Shown: positions 35,447 through 43,710 of the stretch, one piece after another
Layout of the letters: each line of letters starts with the position of its first letter
Position numbering within the stretch: position 1 is the first letter of the stretch
Assembly: GCF_009707385.1 (NCBI RefSeq)
Contig: NZ_CP046115.1
Location: 3,224,001 to 3,288,000 of the forward strand
From: Klebsiella oxytoca
Lineage (GTDB): Bacteria; Pseudomonadota; Gammaproteobacteria; Enterobacterales; Enterobacteriaceae
DNA length: 64,000 nt
Reading direction: 5' to 3'
The notes under the pieces: model-generated
Databases searched by the model: none
What the model saw: the letters and a program-made list of their open reading frames with translations, nothing else
What the model was told of the DNA's origin: nothing
Position numbers and translations under genes: made by a program

Positions 35447-36682
35447 ATGTTTGAAAAGATAGGTTTACCCAGAAATTTATTATGGGGATATATTGGCCTG
35501 ACCATCTTTATGATCGGCGATGGTGTTGAGCAGGCGTGGATCTCAATCTGGCTTGTTGAGAAGGGTCTGTCTGTTGCACAGGCATCCTACCTGATTACCG
35601 CGTATGGTGTCACTGTTACGCTGGCAGCCTGGGTTACTGGCGTTCTGGTTCAGACGCTTGGCCCGCGTAAAGTCATGTTTTACGGTCTGGTAACCTTTAT
35701 CATTGGCAGTATCGGTTTTATCAGTGTTGGCCTTAAACACATGGAAATGGTGTGGATGCTTCCTTTCTACGCTTTACGTGGGATTGGATATCCTCTGTTT
35801 GCTTACTCATTCCTGATATGGATTAACTACAGCACGCCGGTTGCGCGCAGGGCGACTGCAGTTGGCTGGTTCTGGTTTACGTTCTCATTAGGGCTGAGTG
35901 TAATTGGGCCTTTCTTCTCTTCGATGGCGTTACCGGTACTGGGTGAGATCCACGTACTCTGGGTCGGCTTACTGTTTGTCCTGGTCGGGTCTGTTCTCGG
36001 GATCTGGGTCAACCGTGATGTTGTTCCTGCTTCAGAAATACACCCATTCAGCGCGGGTGAATTACTGAAAGGGATCACTATTCTGCAGCGGCCGGTCATC
36101 GCGATGGGCCTGGTCGTGAAATCAGTAAACGGTATCGCGCAGTACGGGCTGGCTACCTTCCTGCCCCTGTACCTGATCAGCTATGGCTACAGTAAAACAG
36201 AGTGGCTGCATATGTGGTCTGCAGTATTCCTGGTAGCCATTTTTGCCAATCTGTTCTTTGGGTTCTTTGGGGACAAATTTGGCTGGCGGAAAACCATTAT
36301 GTGGGTCGGGGGATTTGGTTATGCCGCTGTTCTCATTCTGGTGTGGGCGGTCCCTCAGGTGCTGGGTCATAATTTCTATGTGATGGCATTTGTACTTTGC
36401 CTTTGCGGCGTGACCATGGCGGGCTATGTTCCTTTGTCAGCGTTATTTCCGATGCTTGCCCCGGACAGTAAAGGAGCCGCAATGTCAGTACTGAACCTTG
36501 GTGCAGGCCTGGGAGCCTTCATCGCTCCCGCTATTACGGCGTTGTTTTATTCATCACTTGGCGCAGGTGGGGTGCTCAGCATCTATGCCGGTTTGTATAT
36601 CCTTAGCGGCGTGCTTACACCTTTCCTCAAAACACCTGAGGAGCTTAATCAGCAGGCTGAACTGAAAGATAAGGTCGCATAA
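35447..36682 (+). CDS. RbtT/DalT/CsbX-type MFS polyol or sugar transporter
   Basis: This 411-residue major-facilitator protein with about twelve helices begins MFEKIGLPRNLLWGYIGLTIFMIGDGVEQAWIS, close to the Klebsiella ribitol (RbtT) and D-arabinitol (DalT) permeases. ATG 35447 follows a GGGGGA sequence; the in-frame GTG at 35426 would add seven residues. It is co-directional with the isomerase gene and presumably brings in the substrate used by the kinase and isomerase. Uptake of a polyol or ketose is inferred from the family. Confidence 0.87.
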   Translation: MFEKIGLPRNLLWGYIGLTIFMIGDGVEQAWISIWLVEKGLSVAQASYLITAYGVTVTLAAWVTGVLVQTLGPRKVMFYGLVTFIIGSIGFISVGLKHMEMVWMLPFYALRGIGYPLFAYSFLIWINYSTPVARRATAVGWFWFTFSLGLSVIGPFFSSMALPVLGEIHVLWVGLLFVLVGSVLGIWVNRDVVPASEIHPFSAGELLKGITILQRPVIAMGLVVKSVNGIAQYGLATFLPLYLISYGYSKTEWLHMWSAVFLVAIFANLFFGFFGDKFGWRKTIMWVGGFGYAAVLILVWAVPQVLGHNFYVMAFVLCLCGVTMAGYVPLSALFPMLAPDSKGAAMSVLNLGAGLGAFIAPAITALFYSSLGAGGVLSIYAGLYILSGVLTPFLKTPEELNQQAELKDKVA

Positions 36683-36727
36683 TCGGGTGTAACTTTACTA
36701 CAAGGTCCGGGTAATCCCGGGCCTTAG

Positions 36728-36747
36728 TGAATCGCCACGGGTTTAAC
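36728..36747 (+). repeat. Solitary IS3-type end
   Basis: TGAATCGCCACGGGTTTAAC matches the outer end of the IS3-family element whose right end is at 52375 (TGAATCGCTACGGGTTTAAC, one mismatch). No transposase is attached, so this is an end left behind by deletion. A fragment of the dispersed repeat follows at 36851-36873. Confidence 0.65.
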
Positions 36748-36893
36748 CGACATCCAGCCAGCTTTTGAACCGTTATGACTTCTTTAAGATTATTTATAAT
36801 TTTTTAGTTGACCAGGCACTCAAAATTTAACGTTATTGGGTTAGACGGAAGGTCTGCTTTTGGCACAGGGCTGCTGTTGCAGCCCTGACAACC

Positions 36894-37496
36894 TTAGACT
36901 TCAATCGATTCAGAGATCTCTAACGCATCATCGACTTCGATGCCTAGATAACGGACAGTGCTTTCCAGTTTCTTATGGCCCAACAGAAGTTGGATCACCC
37001 GAAGATTCTTGGTTTTCTTGTATATCAGGTAAGGTTTTGTTCTTCTCATGGAATGTGTGCTGTAAAGCGAAGCTTCGAGACCAAGCTTTTCTACCCACCC
37101 ATGAAAAATTCGGCTGTATTGTCGGGTTGATATGTGCCGGTTAGTTCCGATCCGAGACCGAAACAAGAAGTCTTTACTGTGCAAATTGCCAAGCTTTATC
37201 AATGCAGCAACAGCTTCTCTTGTCCCTTTGGTTATCTCAAATTGCACAGGGCTACCGGTTTTCTGTTGCAGCACCGTTGCTCTGCTTGAAACCGAGCTAC
37301 CATATGCAACATCAGATACTTTGAGGTTCACCAGATCGCAGCCTCGTAGCTTACTGTCTAAGGCCATATTGAACAGAGCTAAATCACGCGTTTTACCTTC
37401 CAGTTCAAGCCGGATTCGGATCCCCCAGATATGAGATATCTGAAGTGGTCTTTTTTGGCCTATGATACGGTCTTTATTCCACGGTGACGTGTTCAT
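36894..37496 (-). CDS. Compact tyrosine recombinase
   Basis: This 200-residue recombinase has only a catalytic-type domain, without the usual N-terminal arm-binding domain. Catalytic residues are visible as R in DSKLRGCDLVNL, H-x-x-R in HSMRRT, H in LLGHKKL and Y in TVRYLGIE. ATG 37496 has AGGAG 8 bp upstream; the frame open to 37577 is rejected. A 15-bp perfect inverted repeat overlaps the start codon. Such solo recombinases can flip or excise small cassettes. The target is unknown. Confidence 0.85.
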   Translation of the reverse strand: MNTSPWNKDRIIGQKRPLQISHIWGIRIRLELEGKTRDLALFNMALDSKLRGCDLVNLKVSDVAYGSSVSSRATVLQQKTGSPVQFEITKGTREAVAALIKLGNLHSKDFLFRSRIGTNRHISTRQYSRIFHGWVEKLGLEASLYSTHSMRRTKPYLIYKKTKNLRVIQLLLGHKKLESTVRYLGIEVDDALEISESIEV

Positions 37497-37532
37497 ACTC
37501 AAATCTCCTGCAATGTGGGAGATTTGAGTATG
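37494..37532. repeat. 15-bp perfect inverted repeat over the recombinase start
   Basis: CATACTCAAATCTCC (37494-37508) and its exact complement (37518-37532) flank a 9-bp spacer. The inner arm includes the recombinase ATG and its ribosome site. It could be a crossover-type site or an mRNA hairpin hiding the ribosome site. Confidence 0.7.
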
Positions 37533-37606
37533 GTTGTCTCTTATGAGCGAAGAGCAGATGTTTGCATTTTCGCTCATACATCGATAAATGAAATATGGCT
37601 TACGGA

Positions 37607-38371
37607 TTACATAAAAAGAGCCCGGTGTAATCGAACAATATAATCTGCAGTCGGATTGGATTGCTTATCGCCCATTCGCTCCTGAATTGCCTGAACAGCA
37701 ATATCCCGACGCGCAGGCAGCCGTGTTTTTTCCGTTGCGGCGATCGCTGACTTCATTTCATCAAATGTGAGGTCAGTACAGTAGCAAGGTGCACCCGGTT
37801 GTTGACGCCATGACTCCTCAACTGTACCTGCACCGAAGGCGTCAAACCCCGTATCACTGACAAGACGCATAATCAATTTTTTGTGCTCTACGATATTCCC
37901 TGCCACCGGAATTGAAATACGTCCTGCTGTACCCTCTGCTTTACCTTTTGTAGCGAGAGAATCTGAACCTATTGCATTCCAGGCCTTCACCAGTGGACGG
38001 TTCAGGAGATGCGCTACCCACGCGCTTTCGACCTGACCATCTGAGAACCCATCGATGATTCCGTCGCGATGTGGGTAATAGTTCGACGTGTCAGCAACGA
38101 TAACATGACTGCGTAATGTCCGGATCAGAGGCGCGATATCCGCAACCTTTGCCATAGGTATGGACAGGATGACAACCTGTGCATCCTGTACTGCACTGGC
38201 TGCATCGGCTGCTTCAGCGCCCGTTTCAAGCACGTCGGGGGCTATCGTTTCAGGCCCACGTGAATTTGCAACCTTAACGGAGTGACCGGCAGAGGCGAGA
38301 CTGCGAGCAAGCGTTTTACCGATATGGCCGGTTCCCAGAACAGCAATCCGGTACTTTTCATAATTAATCAT
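37607..38371 (-). CDS. NADPH-dependent F420-reductase-like oxidoreductase, copy 2
   Basis: This 254-residue Rossmann-fold protein of the NADP oxidoreductase/F420-reductase-like group has the nucleotide loop VLGTGHIGKTLARSLASAGH and the NADPH-type VANSRGPET motif. It is a paralogue of the next gene (shared DTSNYYP.RD, RPLVKAWNA, PVAGN/D and ESWRQQPG..YCT segments). Enterobacteria do not make F420, so the true substrate differs. It is the last gene of a marR-oxidoreductase-oxidoreductase operon, 17 bp after its paralogue. Confidence 0.85.
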   Translation of the reverse strand: MINYEKYRIAVLGTGHIGKTLARSLASAGHSVKVANSRGPETIAPDVLETGAEAADAASAVQDAQVVILSIPMAKVADIAPLIRTLRSHVIVADTSNYYPHRDGIIDGFSDGQVESAWVAHLLNRPLVKAWNAIGSDSLATKGKAEGTAGRISIPVAGNIVEHKKLIMRLVSDTGFDAFGAGTVEESWRQQPGAPCYCTDLTFDEMKSAIAATEKTRLPARRDIAVQAIQERMGDKQSNPTADYIVRLHRALFM

Positions 38372-38388
38372 AACATCCCCTTTTTGGC

Positions 38389-39123
38389 TCAGGCCGTTAC
38401 TGCACGGTTACGTTTAACGATGGCATCATGAGTGAGTTGTTCGCCTGCAGACATAAACTCCTTGATCAACGCATCTCTGTTTAGTGGAGCGCGAGTTTTA
38501 TCCGCTGCCTTAAGGGCTGCTTCAAGCTCTCCGGTTTTTAGCTCAGTACAGTAGGCTGGCGTGCCGGGCTGTTGCCGCCATGATTCGCTAAGCGTACCGG
38601 CATCAACTGCATCGAAACCGGTCTGACTGACCAGTTCTAGTGCAACAGATTTTGCTACCGTACTGTCGCCGGCAACCGGAATAGCGATACGTGAGGGTGA
38701 ACCGGCAACCAGCCCTTTATCTTTAAGCGTCTCGGCCAGAACAGCGTTCCAGGCTTTGACAAGAGGGCGTTTGACTATTTCACTGGCATACACGCTTTCA
38801 GGTTTGCCTTCACGGATCTCTTCAATGTCCCGGTCGCGGAAGGGATAGTAGTTAGACGTATCAATGACGATCACGCTCTCCGGAACATCACGCAAGAGTT
38901 CAGCCAGTTCAGCATGCTTATCAAAGGGCGTAGAGAGGATGATGACATCCACATCTCGTACGGCTTCCTGACGCTCAACCGCCAGTGCCCCAGCTCTTCG
39001 CGCAATCTCTGCAATTGTTTCCGGTCCCCTTGAGTTAGCCAGTTTGACCTCATGGCCCTGCACAGAGAGCTTATGTGCCAGAGTCGCACCAATGTTTCCA
39101 GCGCCAATAATGCCTATTTTCAT
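38389..39123 (-). CDS. NADPH-dependent F420-reductase-like oxidoreductase, copy 1
   Basis: This 244-residue paralogue of the protein at 37607-38371 starts MKIGIIGAGNIGATLAHKLS with a canonical GxGxxG loop and an ANSRGPE NADPH motif. The gene pair is a divergent tandem duplication (visibly homologous but far from identical), so the two probably act on different substrates or as a heteromer. It lies 30 bp after the MarR-family regulator gene, which likely controls it. Confidence 0.87.
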   Translation of the reverse strand: MKIGIIGAGNIGATLAHKLSVQGHEVKLANSRGPETIAEIARRAGALAVERQEAVRDVDVIILSTPFDKHAELAELLRDVPESVIVIDTSNYYPFRDRDIEEIREGKPESVYASEIVKRPLVKAWNAVLAETLKDKGLVAGSPSRIAIPVAGDSTVAKSVALELVSQTGFDAVDAGTLSESWRQQPGTPAYCTELKTGELEAALKAADKTRAPLNRDALIKEFMSAGEQLTHDAIVKRNRAVTA

Positions 39124-39153
39124 ACCAGTACCTTTTGTCTGAGTGGAGGATGA

Positions 39154-39588
39154 TCAGTTATCAGCGGGATGGGCAAAGTTATTGAGGGTATCTCGTAACT
39201 CCTCGAGCTTCGCATCCGATAACTGACAGGCTGATTTGATTTTTTCGGTTACGTGCCACAGCTCGCTTTGCAAAGCGAGCCCGTCATCCGTAAGAGTAAT
39301 GAGGACTCGCCTTTCGTCAGCGCGATCCCGCATGCGAACTATGCGTCCGGCAGCCTCAAGCCGTTTGAGAAGGGGGGTAATGGTGCCGGTATCCATGCCG
39401 AGCTTATTCCCGATATCACCCACGGTGCGTGGGGTTCCGTTAAACAACTCCAGCATGACCAGATACTGGGGAAAGGTTAGCCCCAGCGGGTCCAGCAACG
39501 GCTTATGTAACCGGTTCATGCGGCTCGCCGCACCATAGAGGGCAAACGAAAGTTGTGTCCCTATTTCCTGTCGTGACTGCATGCTCAT
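39154..39588 (-). CDS. MarR/OhrR-type regulator lacking the peroxide-sensing cysteine
   Basis: This 144-residue winged-helix regulator is close to OhrR (QLSFALYGAASRMNRLHKPLLDPLGLTFPQYLVMLELF). In OhrR the sensing Cys occupies the third position of QLCFALY; here it is Ser. The only cysteine is late (SACQLSD). It therefore probably senses something else, or binds a ligand. The winged-helix part holds GMDTGTITPLLKRLEAAGRIVR. Starts at 39588 or 39582 are possible. An 18-bp palindrome lies 28 bp upstream. Confidence 0.88.
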   Translation of the reverse strand: MSMQSRQEIGTQLSFALYGAASRMNRLHKPLLDPLGLTFPQYLVMLELFNGTPRTVGDIGNKLGMDTGTITPLLKRLEAAGRIVRMRDRADERRVLITLTDDGLALQSELWHVTEKIKSACQLSDAKLEELRDTLNNFAHPADN

Positions 39589-39615
39589 ATGCCAATCCGT
39601 TACCTTGTAGATGAT

Positions 39616-39633
39616 TATATAGTGCACTAGATA
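39616..39633. promoter_or_regulatory. Candidate MarR operator
   Basis: TATATAGTGCACTAGATA is an 18-bp palindrome with one mismatch per arm, centred on TAGTGCACTA, in the promoter region of the marR operon. Size and position fit a MarR dimer site. Confidence 0.6.
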
Positions 39634-39945
39634 AAACCATATAACAAACTTTTAATCAGTTAAAGAGTGATGAATGAGTAATTCGTGCGGTATGACAATG
39701 ACAACAAAGCAGGCTGAGAAGTCTCCAGACTGACGGGTACTATCGTTCCAGGCTATTCAAACAGGTCCGCTTCTGGCACAAAGCTGCCCATGCAAGATTC
39801 GCTGAGCAGTTCTGAGCGTGAAACAGCCTTTGCGTCATAGTAAGTTGGTTAACGGTGAAAAGGTCTTGCAATGCCTCTCATGCAAAACCTTCTAAGATAA
39901 TGAAAACAGTAATGGTAGGCATCCCTGCCTACCAGTTACAACCTA
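39634..39945. other. Junction with dispersed repeat fragment
   Basis: These 312 bp hold no gene. A dispersed-repeat copy (GGTCCGCTTCTGGCACAAAG...) lies at 39764-39786. It separates the marR operon from the second mobile element. Confidence 0.55.
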
Positions 39946-41574
39946 TTAGCTTATAAGCCGCAATAACTCATCGCGTTTGAGACAATAGCGCCTCGCCAAC
40001 CGCTCACCACGATAGGGTATCTGACGTGTTGTTTTACCTTTAGCATCAGCATAAAGCACATTATTTTTAATTAGCACATCAATTGCATTTTTTAATGAAG
40101 TTGTTATATTTTCTTTGAAAAAAACCTTATCAACAGCAAACACAGCTGTATTATTTACTTCCATTTTTAATATATTAATGTCATTGACGACATCCTTCTT
40201 CGCCTTAATAAATCTAATGTCATCAAAGTCATTTTTAATTAATTCATCAAGAAATTCCTTTTTAAACATGTCAGAGAATTTAGCCTTCATCGGATTAACA
40301 GCACTCAGATAGCAATATGAAATAGCCGCCATAATCTCTTCTTCATCAAAAGGCAATATGCCAAATTTAATAGCCAATACACCTGCTGCATAAGTCAAAG
40401 CGAAACGAGTTGCGATCCGCCGTTTGACACCATCGTTACTTTGCTCTAAATCATGGTATTTAAGAAACTTATTAACTAATCGAGTTAATTTCTTGCTTAT
40501 TACCTTACTGTCTTTAGTCAATAATTTATTAATAAATTTCTGGCCAGCCGTACCATAATAACGACTACAATTAGCCTGAAGCATTTCAGCGAATTCACCG
40601 CCACTTAAACCCTCAGGTAAAGTAGCAAAAATCCCGTATCCATTTTCATTGTTTGCCGGTACATCCACAAAACGAACCTGTTCTCCGCCTAAACGTTCCA
40701 TAGAGCCATTTTCTGCATGCTGCCCAAGGCTCCACTCTCCAGTACTCAATGCTATTAAACGCCACCGGACTGGATATTGTTGGTACCCTGCAGCTCGTTG
40801 CTTTCCACATTCCTCACTTAACAGATAAATAATATGCTGAGCCAACTGGGCGGCTTTGCTCTCATCTTTATGTAATAATTTAAGTTCATTCAATAAAAGA
40901 ACATTATCGTTATGCGCTGCTGCTATCTCTTCACATGCTGTTTCCGTCATTTTCCATGACTTAATCAGCCTTTTCATTCCCCTAACGGATGCAGCAACAA
41001 GCAAGGTGGTGCTTTTACCTTTAGAACTGTTAGCATAAAGGTGAAATCCTCCTGTTTCTATCTCAGTGTAATAAATACAATATCCGGCAAAAGCACTACA
41101 TAAAGCCAAAACCATTTGAGGGCTATGAAGAACATAAGCTGCTACATGTTTCTGCCATTCCTCTAACGTTCCCTGACTACTTTCATTATTTGGAAATGCG
41201 GAGGAACCCGGATAAGCTAATGGAGCATAGCTGCTACATTTCCCAATCAAATGATTATTGACGGTTAAATAGTATAGTTTTCCATCAACATTTACGTATC
41301 CAGGCTTATCGCACAGGAGCACTCTTTTTTTAGGGTTTCGGCGTAAATTTATATAGATTTCATCCCATTCATCATTATCCAATTCTTGTGATAATCCCGC
41401 ATCAAGTAACCTTTTACGTAAAATACGTTTGTCATCTATTTCTGATGCAGGAATCAATAAGCGTTCATATTTTTCATTATTAGTATTATATATTTTGACA
41501 AGCCGGTATGCTTTGTTTTGCCCAGCACTCATTATCGATAAAGCCAGAAGTTTTACCGTAAATTTACTTTTCAT
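39946..41574 (-). CDS. DUF927-type P-loop protein of a mobile element
   Basis: This 542-residue protein has a Walker A motif ANSSKGKSTTLL in the middle and the DUF927 layout found in helicase/primase-like proteins of phage satellites and islands (YCIYYTEIETGGFHLYA, LLLNELK as probable Walker B region). It probably takes part in replication of the integrated element. ATG 41574 has AGGA about 9 bp upstream; ATG 41598 is possible. Three AAATCAC repeats lie 55 bp upstream, and the HUH Rep gene follows further upstream on the same strand. Confidence 0.78.
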   Translation of the reverse strand: MKSKFTVKLLALSIMSAGQNKAYRLVKIYNTNNEKYERLLIPASEIDDKRILRKRLLDAGLSQELDNDEWDEIYINLRRNPKKRVLLCDKPGYVNVDGKLYYLTVNNHLIGKCSSYAPLAYPGSSAFPNNESSQGTLEEWQKHVAAYVLHSPQMVLALCSAFAGYCIYYTEIETGGFHLYANSSKGKSTTLLVAASVRGMKRLIKSWKMTETACEEIAAAHNDNVLLLNELKLLHKDESKAAQLAQHIIYLLSEECGKQRAAGYQQYPVRWRLIALSTGEWSLGQHAENGSMERLGGEQVRFVDVPANNENGYGIFATLPEGLSGGEFAEMLQANCSRYYGTAGQKFINKLLTKDSKVISKKLTRLVNKFLKYHDLEQSNDGVKRRIATRFALTYAAGVLAIKFGILPFDEEEIMAAISYCYLSAVNPMKAKFSDMFKKEFLDELIKNDFDDIRFIKAKKDVVNDINILKMEVNNTAVFAVDKVFFKENITTSLKNAIDVLIKNNVLYADAKGKTTRQIPYRGERLARRYCLKRDELLRLIS

Positions 41575-41628
41575 TATGTTTTTCCTGTTATTACTCACTC
41601 TTTCGCTAAAACTTCAGCACCAAAGAGC

Positions 41629-41650
41629 AAATCACAAATCACCAAATCAC
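41629..41650. repeat. Three short iteron-like repeats
   Basis: AAATCAC occurs three times (41629-41635, 41636-41642, 41644-41650) in the gap between the Rep and DUF927 genes. Tight direct repeats beside replication genes can be initiator-binding sites; that reading is inference. Confidence 0.45.
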
Positions 41651-41785
41651 ACTTACCAATGCCACTGGCATACAGCAGACAGAGTGGGCTGTAAGAACTG
41701 AACAGTGTTACCCACCACATATGCTCTATCATGGCTATCTACACCTCTGTTGAGGGTGCCAGTAGCATCTTCAGATGATTTCTCC

Positions 41786-42604
41786 CTATCGTTTTTGGAC
41801 ATTAACGCCAAAGTTCAGCTGTGATGCCTTCAGGCGATTCAGCTTGATGAGTGATTTGGCAAACACCAGTTTATCTTTAATGCGGCGTTTATTTTTGAAT
41901 TTCTTTAATTCCCCATCTTTATTGATAAACCATGGGATCTCTAACCACATACCTGTTACGCAGTAACTCAACGCACTAGCAACATTATCAATATCATCGA
42001 TTCGTATTGGACGATTCTTGCGTCCTTTTCGGACATATAAATTTTGAGGGCGCAGCATATAACTCCTCAGTTTTTCCAGTTTCTCTGGTTCATTAGGAAC
42101 CAATAAATGAAAGTGTGGCATCCAGTGGCTACCTTTTGAATCATGAGTATAATTATGGTAATCCATATCAAAACCGCCTATTACAGGTTTTTCAAAACCA
42201 ATACGACGAATAGTTTTATCCAGACTCTGCCTTATTGAATCAATATCCATTTTCAATAGTTTTCTACTAGGTGTCATATCTTTATAGATAATAAGCGTAA
42301 CCATCTTGTATCCTTCATTTTCAAGAAGAAATGGCAGCCATTTCTTTAAAAAAATAAGACGGCGTTTACGCTGACATTTAGCACATGCCATACTTTTACA
42401 TGGATCATCGTCCATACATTCTTCCAACTGCTTAGCTAAAGAAATATAACGTTGCTTGTTATTTTCTTTATAAACAGATTTTATTATTTTAATTCGCTCC
42501 CTATTTTCATTTTCTACATCACCCTGCGTTTCAAAATCAGGAATATGCTTAATTATTTCTTTAGATATTTCTTTCTTGTCAAAAATTGTCTTTTTATTTT
42601 TCAT
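41786..42604 (-). CDS. HUH-type replication initiator (rolling-circle Rep)
   Basis: This 272-residue protein has the HUH metal-binding motif in HWMPHFHLLVP (about residues 159-169), with a candidate catalytic tyrosine in ASALSYCVTGMW about 55 residues later. It also has a four-cysteine zinc-finger-like cluster C-x8-C-x2-C (region 63-80, DDDPCKSMACAKCQRKRR). Such proteins nick one strand to start rolling-circle replication of plasmids, filamentous phages and satellites. It lies between alpA and the DUF927 gene on the same strand. Family assignment rests on the motif; the origin is not identified. Confidence 0.72.
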   Translation of the reverse strand: MKNKKTIFDKKEISKEIIKHIPDFETQGDVENENRERIKIIKSVYKENNKQRYISLAKQLEECMDDDPCKSMACAKCQRKRRLIFLKKWLPFLLENEGYKMVTLIIYKDMTPSRKLLKMDIDSIRQSLDKTIRRIGFEKPVIGGFDMDYHNYTHDSKGSHWMPHFHLLVPNEPEKLEKLRSYMLRPQNLYVRKGRKNRPIRIDDIDNVASALSYCVTGMWLEIPWFINKDGELKKFKNKRRIKDKLVFAKSLIKLNRLKASQLNFGVNVQKR

Positions 42605-42709
42605 AATGTGATTCCTTAATAATTAGAAAAAATAAGCCACTTCCCTTCCTCAGGACAAAGAACTCCCGCTCTCATTCAAGAGAAATAAAAAATGGCTTGT
42701 ATTTTAAAT

Positions 42710-42892
42710 TTACTGAATACGTGTACGGCTATTTATCCATTCATTAATCTCATGCTCATAAAATCCAATTGCCCGTTTTGATAGTAAGACTTGCGAAGGG
42801 AACATTCCTTCAGCAATAAGCCTGTATAACGTAGCCCGTGATATTGCACAGCGCTGTATCACTTCATCCACTTTAATTAATCTATTTAACAT
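42710..42892 (-). CDS. AlpA-family regulator
   Basis: This 60-residue MerR-like helix-turn-helix protein (MLNRLIKVDEVIQRCAISRATLYRLIAEGMFPSQVLL...) belongs to the AlpA group, which in phage-like islands activates excision or element genes. It is divergent from the gene at 43039. A pair of 10-bp inverted repeats lies in the shared upstream gap. Confidence 0.9.
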   Translation of the reverse strand: MLNRLIKVDEVIQRCAISRATLYRLIAEGMFPSQVLLSKRAIGFYEHEINEWINSRTRIQ

Positions 42893-42955
42893 AACTAATC
42901 CTCTTGTTGGTTGACGAGAGTATGTTAACTAATATCAAAGCGGCGTGTTTTTAGG

Positions 42956-43033
42956 GTGAGATTCAAACTTTCACATCAAAATAGTTGATAGATAACTCTA
43001 AACATAAGATTCTGCACTTCATGTGAATCTCAC
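42956..43033. repeat. Inverted repeat pair in the alpA divergent gap
   Basis: GTGAGATTCA (42956-42965) and its exact complement TGAATCTCAC (43024-43033) are 58 bp apart between divergent genes. They could be operators that allow looping, or part of an origin. Confidence 0.5.
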
Positions 43034-43038
43034 ATGCC

Positions 43039-43674
43039 ATGGATCCTTCAAAACTTACAGGAAAGGAGATAAAAACAGCTATGAGAAAAGAAAAATCAGG
43101 TCTCAATACTAAAAAAAACCTCAAAAATAAAGATAAAAAATCAGATAATATTGAAAAAATAGTTTTAGATAGGGAAAGAAATGCACAATATAAACGCAAT
43201 AAAGAAGAAAAGTATGCTAAAAATGGATTTATCAATACAAAGATATATTTAGGAAGGGACGTGTATGAGAGGCTCGCTGAAATCTATGAAGACTTGCTTG
43301 GGGAAAAACTGAACTTTACTGGTAGAAAGAACACTGATGACCTCAGCCGTGTGATTAGTTACTGCATTGTTAAACTTTATAAGGCAGTGTATATCTATAA
43401 CAATAAAGGCAGTCTTGATGATATTGAACCGGCAAAGACGAAAAAGGCTCAGCACATGTATGACCTGTATCAATCGGCCCTATATCGCTCTTTTTCAGGG
43501 AAAAATGATTTATCCTTAGTGTCGCAGCTTAATAATGATGGAGTTATCGCTCCGGGTACACTACACAATACTCATTACCAAAGGAAAAACATACGATGGG
43601 ATAGAGAGGCGCTAGCCAACTTAATGGATCTGAATGAGCTTAATGAGACGATTAAAGTACTCAATGAAGGGTAA
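43039..43674 (+). CDS. Basic protein of unknown function on the second mobile element
   Basis: I do not recognise this 211-residue protein. Its first 65 residues are very rich in lysine (KEIKTAMRKEKSGLNTKKNL), suggesting nucleic-acid binding. The rest is mixed, with GRDVYERLAEIYEDLLGEKL and TDDLSRVISYCIVKLY helices that resemble small plasmid or relaxase-accessory proteins only loosely. The start is uncertain: ATG 43039 lacks a ribosome site, while ATG 43081 has AAGGAG 12 bp upstream. It converges on the recombinase gene at 43711. Confidence 0.6.
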   Translation: MDPSKLTGKEIKTAMRKEKSGLNTKKNLKNKDKKSDNIEKIVLDRERNAQYKRNKEEKYAKNGFINTKIYLGRDVYERLAEIYEDLLGEKLNFTGRKNTDDLSRVISYCIVKLYKAVYIYNNKGSLDDIEPAKTKKAQHMYDLYQSALYRSFSGKNDLSLVSQLNNDGVIAPGTLHNTHYQRKNIRWDREALANLMDLNELNETIKVLNEG

Positions 43675-43710
43675 ACCATCAGAACTTGTGAGCCTGGCTC
43701 TAGTAGGCCT

